Shown piece by piece: positions 56,575-64,000 of a stretch of DNA of 64,000 nucleotides; position 1 is the first letter of the stretch, and the number at the start of each line of letters is the position of its first letter. The position numbers and the translations under genes are program-made. The stretch is from Entoloma clypeatum. Its lineage: Eukaryota; Basidiomycota; Agaricomycetes; Agaricales; Entolomataceae. The stretch spans positions 1,426,001 through 1,490,000 of the forward strand of contig OY751488.1 in the NCBI GenBank assembly GCA_963565915.1, read 5' to 3'. The notes beneath the pieces are model-generated. The model saw only the letters and a list, made by a program, of their open reading frames with translations, did no database searches and was not told the origin of the DNA.

Positions 56575-58999
56575 AGTGCGTGTTACCCCGTCATAATCCG
56601 TGACTGTTCACACTCCGGAAATCGTAGGGAAGATCAGGCCATACGATTACACAAAGGCTTCAACGCCGATTTCAAGGGAAACGCGGTCCAATCCTTTCTC
56701 AAGGGGCTTGACGCCTATGCCGCTATCTATAATACAGAGAAGTATTATGGCCGATGTATTGCTCTCCTGCAGTCGAGCGGAACGGGAAAATCACGCTTGG
56801 TTCATCAGTTAGGGAAGGAGGTACGTCAGCATTCATCGCTGCCCCTGCCAAAGAGACCAATGAATAGCAGGTACCGACACTTAGCGTCTGTTTCCGCAAA
56901 GATCGGCTACCAATGTCCGGCTGGCCGCCCTGTGACCAACCAGCCTACGACTTTTTCGTTCAAAACAATTTCAAGCAGTACCGGGTAATAGACAATCCCA
57001 TTGACCCAGCCTTTGCTAAATGTCATCTGTGCCATAGGGGGATGAACTGGCGGCGGCTTTCATTGGAGCGCTGGTCTCCGTTATCGCAGAAAAGCTCGAC
57101 CCGCGAATCGCCTCTGCATCCTCGACAATTGCACTCATGGAGGATTGGGCACTTCCAACTCCAACCGACTACCACAGTTCACCCCGGCTTAATGCCTTCG
57201 AAAAGGTTAAACAAGTGGCTGAGACCTTACTGGAAACCCACCGTGAAGACTTCATGCTGCGGCGGGCATCCTTGTCCACAGGGTCGAACGATCACATCGT
57301 CTATGTCGACTACCTCTATGCTGAGCTCTGCAAGCCTCACATCCATAAGCTTTCAAATATCATTCGTTCCAAGTACAAGCGCTTCGTCATCGCCTTCGAC
57401 GAGTGCTCGATGCTAAACTCGCTCCCACTTGGCAAAAACCCGCGGCGCGACAATGCACATGGGAACAACATGTCACTCATATCGCTCCAGCGCGTCATCA
57501 AGGCTTGCGACGTGAGCTCTGCAGACGGTGTTACAATTTGGTTTGTCCTTCTGGATACAAACTCATCCGTTTTCGACCTCGCTCCATCCGGCGAACGTAC
57601 CCCATCTGCTCGACTTATAGGTGATTCCTCTATGTTGCCTATCTGGCCCTACCTCGGGTTTAATCAAATGATTCCTAAGACCCCTCGCACCCTCGAAACT
57701 GCCGCTCAAGCCCTCAGCATGCGCCATTTGAAGGTATACGGGCGTCCGGTGAGCAGGGATGTCTTTCTGGATATATCGTTTGCTTATATGCTTCTCTTCC
57801 AGTACTGGTCCGGCATCGCCGACGCATACGTTCTGAGCGCAGCCAGGGAAAAACTGTTCTGCGGAAATTTTGATTCGAAGAATGAAAACAATGTTCTCGC
57901 TGCATTTTCAGTTCGAGTTGGGCTGGAGATCGGCGCGGACGAAGCAACCGACCATTTGGCCAAGGAGGCCGTAGCAAGACATATGCGCATTCTCCGAGGG
58001 GTTGTCCATGGGTTCGTAATTACGACGTCCCCTCCCGAACCCGTCCTGGCTCTCGCTGCTGCGGACTGCCTGAATACGAATTGCGACGTTTATAGACAGG
58101 CGCTCAGGACACTCCTTGAACGCCTTGTCCTCCGAGGTCTCGTTTTTGAGCGAGGGAAAAAAGGAGAGCTATGTAGTCGTATTCTATTGGCTCGCGCTCG
58201 GGACAAGGCTACCGTGTTTCCCCTCACAGGTCCGCGCCTGCCATATCTGGACCTCAACGATGGAGGAGCCGCCGTCCGACCTGTGCAACTATCCTGGTTC
58301 CTACAAACCCTTCTCGGAAAGCAACTTGGCGTCTCTGATGAGCAATTGTGCGGCAGGTTGCTCGAGGAGGCGTCGACAATCTGGCTCAATTTCACGCACT
58401 TCGTCCAGCTAGAAGCATCTGTCGATAGTGTATCATCGAACTTCCTCTTTGAGGCGTGGAGCTCTGGGGCAGCTTTCCAGTGCGCACCCCTGCAGCCCGT
58501 GATTGATGGTTTTGTGGTTGGGTACAAGGGAGATATAAAGGGAAAATTTGACGTCAAGAATCTCGTTATCATTCCTTGGCAGACGAAGGCTAAGAGCAAG
58601 GCAGCAGCCAGAGAGCTTGTTGGCGCTCTGACCACCCCTCCCATCGTCGATGGCGATATGCCTTGGCGCAAGCCAGGCCGCCTCGTCATCCTCATGGACT
58701 TGGGCGCGTCCGCCCAGTTTCAATCTGGAGGCCATGTTTCGTTGACATATGGTTCGGCAGTGCCCTCGACTAAGAAGCGGGGGAGGTGGGGTGGCTATTT
58801 GAAACATGAACCCGAACGATATTGCCTCAACATCCGTGGACACCAATCATCTACGTACCCCATACTTGACCAACTTGATCTTCAATTCATGCAACTATTT
58901 CAACACATACTGTCGTGCACAGATCCCAAGTTTGCAGAGTTTCTCGAGCAGATGGATGATGATATGGCATGGCAGGGGAAGACAACTGAGGGTTTATAA
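56575..58999 (+). CDS. Crinkler-like P-loop ATPase
   Basis: Exons ending 56,820, then 56,871-56,984 and 57,038-58,999, read in one frame. Walker A is in CIALLQSSGTGKSRLVHQL. A conserved piece LSVCFRKDRLPMSGWPPCD follows, then Walker B in KRFVIAFDECSML, as in the large basidiomycete ATPases related to Crinkler (CRN) proteins. The C-terminal 200 residues include FDVKNLVIIPWQTK, which could be a degenerate PD-(D/E)xK-like nuclease core (inference only). The start is unresolved: no in-frame ATG in the first visible exon, so an upstream exon is needed, perhaps 56,084-56,470. The 3' 1 kb is duplicated at 60,179-61,150. Role unknown; proteins of this class are discussed as effectors or in intergenomic conflict. 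Confidence 0.65.
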
Positions 59000-59115
59000 T
59001 CAGAATTTTTGTGCCTGTTGCAGATTGGTAGTTCACGATGTCATTGACAGACAAGTTTGTCAGAGTTGTGTAGCTTCGTTGGAGGAAAAATAAGTCGTAC
59101 ACTCGAGACCCGTCG

Positions 59116-59999
59116 ATGTCTGCGGTTTGGCTGACTAAGCAAGCACCTCAACGACGTCACGCGTCAATCTCTACCAGCGCCATGCCGATTCTCATCAGCC
59201 GACAGGGCTTTAGGGCTCTTGTCAATCCATTTCGCCACCTATTTCGCCCTCATGACACTATCCAGCTCTTTTCACACCCCATATGTGGCACCAAAGTCGT
59301 ACTCTCTGACCATCCAAGTCCAAGCTATGACGCTCTCGCTCATCGATTCTCTTCGTATCCAGCTCCACTGAACCACCACGCTGTGAAGAGCTGGCAAAAG
59401 ACTGGAAACACCGGGGGGTATGTCGACAATCACGAACTTCGGGACATCAGCGACATAGACCCAAACAATTTCGACGTTCCGATTACGGATCTCAACGAAA
59501 AAACACTGGAGACTGAAGTTTCGCAGGTTTTGGGCATAGATTACCTCTCATATGCGACCGAGGATGACGCCAAAAGAAAGGTGGATGCCATATCTGGTTA
59601 CTTGTACGGAGATGCGCGCCGTCCGATAGTTCCATGTGTCGTGACCAATGCCGATAAGGCCTATTGGGTACATTTCATTGTAGACACTGGTTCCCCTGCC
59701 ACATTCCTGTCAGAGAAGGTGAGAAATCTCACTTATTTGTGAATCGGTTACTAAATTAATTCTAGGTGTGCAATGCTCTCGACCTGAGGACAGATGCATC
59801 CGATTATGCCACCATCGCCGGATGCTATCACCAAATTCGAACGTCTCCGGCCAGATCACACTTCGCGGATATCAACATGCTCGGTTCCGACTTTTGTGAC
59901 GCTTTCAAGTTTACGGTGTTGTATCTCGGCGGCGGGAAAGTTAAATTCTTCTTTAAGGATCGCTGGGAAAGAGCGAAACAGCTGGATAGTAAGCTATAA
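59116..59999 (+). CDS. Small protein with an aspartic-protease-like VDTGSPATF motif
   Basis: Two exons (59,116-59,718 and 59,766-59,999) give 278 residues. The Arg/Ser-rich N-terminus (QAPQRRHASISTSAM) could be a mitochondrial presequence. The core YWVHFIVDTGSPATFLSEK has the D-T/S-G signature of clan AA aspartic peptidases; the second half has DINMLGSDFCDAF, where retropepsin-like folds place an LG-D segment. It is not embedded in gag or pol and has no RT nearby, so it may be a domesticated retropepsin-like gene, in the style of single-domain clan AA proteins. Activity unproven. It sits between the two copies of the ATPase 3' end. Confidence 0.6.
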
Positions 60000-60178
60000 T
60001 GTGGAGGATGCCCTCTGGCTGAGCACGGACACGTAGCGTACGGACCTCTTTCCTTTCTCTTTCATTCTTTGTTCCTCCCCTTTTGGCATGTCTCAGTTCT
60101 TACATAGCACGATACCAGTATGTTGACTTGTATGTTTCCAGCACGCACATAGATCGCACCTTGGCAAAACGAAACGCT

Positions 60179-61150
60179 CAGGACACTCCTTGAACGCCTT
60201 GTCCTCCGAGGTCTCGTTTTTGAGCGAGGGGAAGAAGGAGAGCTATGTAGCCGTACTCTATTGGCTCGCGCTCGGGACAAGGCTACCGTGTTTCCCCTCG
60301 AAGGTCCGCGCCTGCCATATCTCGACATCAACGATGGAGGAGCCGCCGTCCGACCTGTGCGATTATCCTGGTTCCTACAAACCCTTCTCGGAAAGCAACT
60401 TGGCGTCTCTGATGAGCAATTGTGCGGCAGGTTGCTCGAGGAGGCGTCGACAATCTGGATCAATTTCACGCACTTCGTCCAGCTAGAAGCATCTGTCGAT
60501 AGTGTATCATCGAACTTCCTCTTTGAGGCGTGGAGCTCTGGGGCAGCTTTCCAGTGCGCACCCCTGCAGCCCGTGATCAGTGGATTCCTCATTGGGTATG
60601 AGGGAGATCTAAAGGGAAAATTTGACGTCAAGAATCTCATTATCATTCCTTGGCAGATGGAGAGCTTGTTGGCGCTCTGACCACCCTTCCCATTGTCGAT
60701 GGCGATATGCCTTGGCGCAAGCCAGGCCGCCCCGTCATCCTCATGGACTGGGGCGCGTCCGCCCAGTTTCAATCTGGAGGCCATGTTTCGTTGACATATG
60801 GTGTGGCAGTCCCCTCGACTAAGAAGCGGGGGAGGTGGGGTGGCTATGCGAAACGAGAACCCGAACGATATTGCCTCAACATCCGTGGACACCAATCATC
60901 GACATACCCTATACTCAACCAACTTGATCATCCATTCATGCAATTATTTCAACACGTACTGTCGTGTACAGTACCAAAGTTTGCAGAGTTTCTCGAGCAG
61001 ATGGATGATGACATGGCATGGCTGGGAAAGACATTTAATTGAGGGTGTATAATCAGAATTTTTGTCCCGGGACTGGTGCAGATTGGTAGTTCACGATGTC
61101 ATTGACAGGCAAGTTTGTCAGAGTTGTGTAGTTTCTTTGTAGGAAAAATA
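60179..61150 (+). pseudogene. Duplicated 3' end of the Crinkler-like ATPase
   Basis: Near-identical copy of 58,099-59,093, including the stop and 3' flank (AGGAAAAATAAGT). A deletion of about 25 bases after the IIPWQ codons (near 60,659) shifts the frame, and no start or P-loop is present. Hence a non-functional segmental duplicate flanking the protease-like gene in direct orientation. Confidence 0.8.
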
Positions 61151-61448
61151 AGTGTGGATATGGTAAAGTACATGACATGCAAGGGGGTGAGGGGTGACAG
61201 TTACGTTGAGCTATATGTTTCCTGCAGTGTAATTATTGGCGGGACGATATACAGGATCTGAATTTGGTTAATGGAGGGGGCAGGAGGCAGGAACAGAATT
61301 TGGGTTGGTTCGCGGCGAGATAGGAAGATTGGCGTCTGAAAGCTGAGGGTCAGAGGGGTATGGGGACATGAGCCAAAGTCGCCGGGCACTGAAGCGAGGT
61401 AGAGAAGGCGGGGCAACGTCTAAGGAGGATCCGTCCACAACTGTCGTC

Positions 61449-62606
61449 CTATGCCCCCCATCTGAGAATACCCTCGTATATCGAGTACATGACTGCTGCG
61501 TTGGGCACCACACGCATGAGATGCGCGCTGAGACCGCTATACAACGACCGTGCGCCTTCTTCTGCAATGACGAGCCGGAGGGTCTGCACGAGGCCTGTAT
61601 ATCTCTGAACACCATTCACGCTTGGTTGTCTGAGACGCGTCCGTAGCACCTAATGATACTACATTGTCAGGTGGCATTGACTAGGGGAAGCACAACGATA
61701 ACTAACCTCATGCGGATATGTTATCAGACTCGCAACGCATTTTGCCGTCCCGGCGCTGCCGAGCATACCCAACCACTCTTGAACACCGCCCTTCCCCTCC
61801 GCACCCGCCGTCACCTTCTTCAGCCGCTCATAAAGAACCCACTGAATTGTTCCCTCCGTCACACCGAGATAACTGGCGCTCAACCCCTTGTAAAACCCAC
61901 GAATCCCCTCCTCCCTCATAATCCGCTGGATCATAGTCCAACTGCTCCCCAACACCTGATCGCCCGTCGCTTTCTGGTGCTGCGTCGCGGAGAGCTGTAA
62001 CCGCGTTTTGACGACCCATATTGGGTTCGTCGCTGTCCCCGTGATGATGCCGGCGATGGCGGCGGCAGTCAGATGGACATACGTGTTTTCCTTGCCGCTG
62101 TTGAAGTTGTTGGCAATGATGTGTTTGCCGTTGCCATATGTGAAGAAGTTTATCGAACGGGCAGGGATAACCCCGACCAGCGTTGGGCCGAGACCTTTGA
62201 ACAGTGCGCGAGGCGATTCTTCCCGGTAAATATCCCTGGCAAGTTTGAAAAGGTTTGAACGAAGTCGTAAAAGGGGTGCTGGAACATTTACCGCAAGATG
62301 TGTCCCGTCTCGACAAAATTCCACAAAAGACCACCTGTTCGTGGTGCACCGACGACGACAGTCCCACCATTTGCCATGAAACCAACCGAGGTCACCTTTT
62401 CTCGGAAAAGACTCGATTGAAGTCGTGTCTTGACAACGTCGAATGGACTTGTCACAATTGCGCCGCACATTCCTCCCAGACTGTTACAAGGTCAGACAAG
62501 ATTCAATGGGACATATAGATGGCGCGTTTCCTGACCCTCCTGCTACAAAGTGCTGCCATGACTTGGCGGGCAGAAAAGACGATGATGACGCGGATTTATC
62601 AGACAT
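61449..62606 (-). CDS. Mitochondrial pyrimidine nucleotide carrier (Rim2/SLC25A33-36-like)
   Basis: Four exons (62,606-62,536; 62,480-62,292; 62,235-61,707; 61,649-61,449) total 990 nt, coding for 329 residues, in the range for this carrier. Three mitochondrial-carrier repeats with signatures SPFDVVKTRLQS, NPIWVVKTRLQL and YPHEVLRTRLRQ. The last two (NPIWVVKTR and YPHEVLRTR) are the pattern of the Rim2-type pyrimidine carriers; ALFKGLGPTLVGVIPARSINFF is also typical. Predicted to exchange pyrimidine nucleotides across the inner mitochondrial membrane. The start ATG at 62,606 (MSDKSASSSS) was chosen because it precedes KSWQHFVAGG. Confidence 0.9.
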
Positions 62607-62916
62607 AAGACGAACGGGGGCGACGTTCGTGGGTGAGACTAAGACGGAAGGGGTGAGGAGGTCGAGGGGTACGGCGACGAGGGGCGGCGAGAACGTTCGG
62701 TCAGTGCGCACAATGTGGGGAAGAAAAAAGTTTATTGAGAATTATTTTTTGATGGCATCACGTGTACATACTTAAATAGGTCCCAAATAAGATAAGATGC
62801 GGAAATATTTTCTCGGTGTATTTTTTCTCGACCGCTCATGTTCTCATAGCCCCGACTACAGCCCAGTCCACTCGGTGGGCCTGCCAACATTCCAGGCCGC
62901 TATCTTCCTTCTCGAT

Positions 62917-63805
62917 ATGTTTGTTTTGTCTATTCTCAAGGTCAGCCATACCTCCATTGTCGAATATACACGAACTAGACTCGCTCGCCAGGACACCGTG
63001 GCCGTACATCCATCGCATTTTGGAGTTCCAGCAGACCAAGCCATCACATCCGAGCTCAACAAAAAATATTCAAATCGTGTTCTACACGACGTCGGTCTTT
63101 GTATATGTACTTTCGATCTCAGTGAAGTAGGGGAGGGGAAGGTGAGGTATGGCGACGGGCTTTTGTGGTACAAAGTGGTCTTCCGAATGGTCGTATTCCG
63201 ACCTTTCACCTCCGAAGTCATCATCGCCAAAGTCAAGTCTTCAGATCAGCACGGCATCCGGTGTACGTCCTGCTCTCATCTCCCACCAACCCAAAACCTT
63301 TTCTATCATTCCAGTAACCCTAGGATTCTTCGACGACATCTACATCCCCGTGTCTTATCTCCCCCAACCAACCGCCTTGTGAGTACAATACCCCACAGAT
63401 CACCCAAATCTAACCGCCCACCCCCAGCGACCCAAACGAGCGCGCTCACTTCTGGCTCCCCGACTCTGAGCTAACCTCCTTGCACGACCTCCTCGACACC
63501 CCGCTCGTCGACCGCATGTACATCGACCAAGGCGAGGTCGTCCGTGTCCGCGTAGAAGCGGACGATTTCTTCGACGATGAGCCGGGTCAACCGAAGGCGG
63601 CGGAGGGCGTGCAGGTGCAGAGGGAGGCGAAAAGGGCGCCGTATAATGTCATTGTGAGTCGTCTACCTTTCCTTCCCCTTTCCTCCCCCTGACGCGTGCT
63701 GAGGGGTGTTGATGGCAGTGTTCGATCGCGGAACAAGGGCTCGGACCTGTGTCTTGGTGGAATGGGGCCGGGGGTGGAGAAGGGGATGCTATGGATGAAA
63801 GCTGA
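62917..63805 (+). CDS. RPC25: RNA polymerase III subunit Rpc25 (RPC8, Rpb7-like)
   Basis: Five exons (62,917-62,940; 62,992-63,262; 63,315-63,378; 63,428-63,653; 63,719-63,805) total 672 nt, coding for 223 residues, the expected size. Begins MFVLSILK|DTVAVHP. The Rpb7-type N-terminal (tip) domain follows with ITSELNKKYSNRVLHDVGLC and VVFRMVVFRPFTSEV, then the S1/OB-like part with LGFFDDIYIP, PNERAHFWL, and a C-terminal PVSWWNGAGG. Forms the Pol III stalk with Rpc17 and acts in initiation in the nucleus. The exon 2 donor was chosen (GTACGT) because it restores the LGFFDD frame. 63,806-64,000 holds no gene. Confidence 0.92.
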
Positions 63806-64000
63806 CTAGTACTGTCTGTATCAAACTCCCATTGGTTTTTCCTGTTTTCACAATATATGAAGATGTATATCAACAAACCATTAGTAAGTGGTATCAAAGT
63901 GCAATAAGTATGGTACAACTTCGAGGTATATCACCAACTTTAATCATCTCCCGCTCCACCTCTTCACCGAAAACAAGCAGAAATAATCTACATATCCCCT

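Overview
This window looks like a chromosome segment from a mushroom-forming basidiomycete (Agaricomycetes). Host genes carry many short introns (about 45-100 bp) with GT...AG borders. The transposon families are typical of that group: Plavaka transposase, DIRS-like tyrosine-recombinase elements, chromodomain Ty3/Gypsy elements, Ty1/Copia and hAT. I joined exons by hand; where the spliced length is a multiple of three and the protein reads through family motifs, I say so.

Layout. 1-18.7 kb is a transposon graveyard: a DIRS-like remnant (about 2.2-5.8 kb, minus) broken by a hAT-type MITE and a solo LTR, a Plavaka remnant (6.6-7.9 kb), a decayed Gypsy remnant (8.1-10.4 kb), one young full-length Gypsy element with perfect target-site duplication (10,722-17,292, 'element A1'), and a non-coding inverted-terminal-repeat element. 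18.9-32.0 kb is a gene island: class 3 lipase plus a truncated lipase copy, an unrecognised gene, a DHH/PPX1 exopolyphosphatase, a MYND-finger protein, two tandem short-chain dehydrogenases (the second apparently frameshifted) and an FSP1/AIFM2-like oxidoreductase. 32.0-55.5 kb is a nest of insertions: a large inverted-repeat (foldback-like) element, a hAT transposase gene split by LTR insertions, two Gypsy 'B' copies facing each other as a 3.9 kb-arm palindrome, a truncated second A element carrying a solo LTR, and the 3' end of a Copia element. 56-64 kb is genic again: a Crinkler-like P-loop ATPase, a small gene with an aspartic-protease-like motif between two copies of the ATPase 3' end, a Rim2-type mitochondrial carrier, and RNA polymerase III subunit Rpc25.

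Most notable: (1) target-site duplications and LTR variants show that two LTRs now facing opposite ways (41,054 and 45,868) are the two ends of one insertion in the hAT gene, so this locus was rearranged through Gypsy copies; (2) both Gypsy families have primer-binding sites complementary to their own presumed transcript starts, as in self-priming Tf1-type elements, rather than to a tRNA; (3) element A has a fast-evolving extra ORF after pol, kept open in two diverged copies; (4) the Crinkler-like ATPase/protease-like cluster. I found no CRISPR array, rRNA gene or convincing functional tRNA gene.
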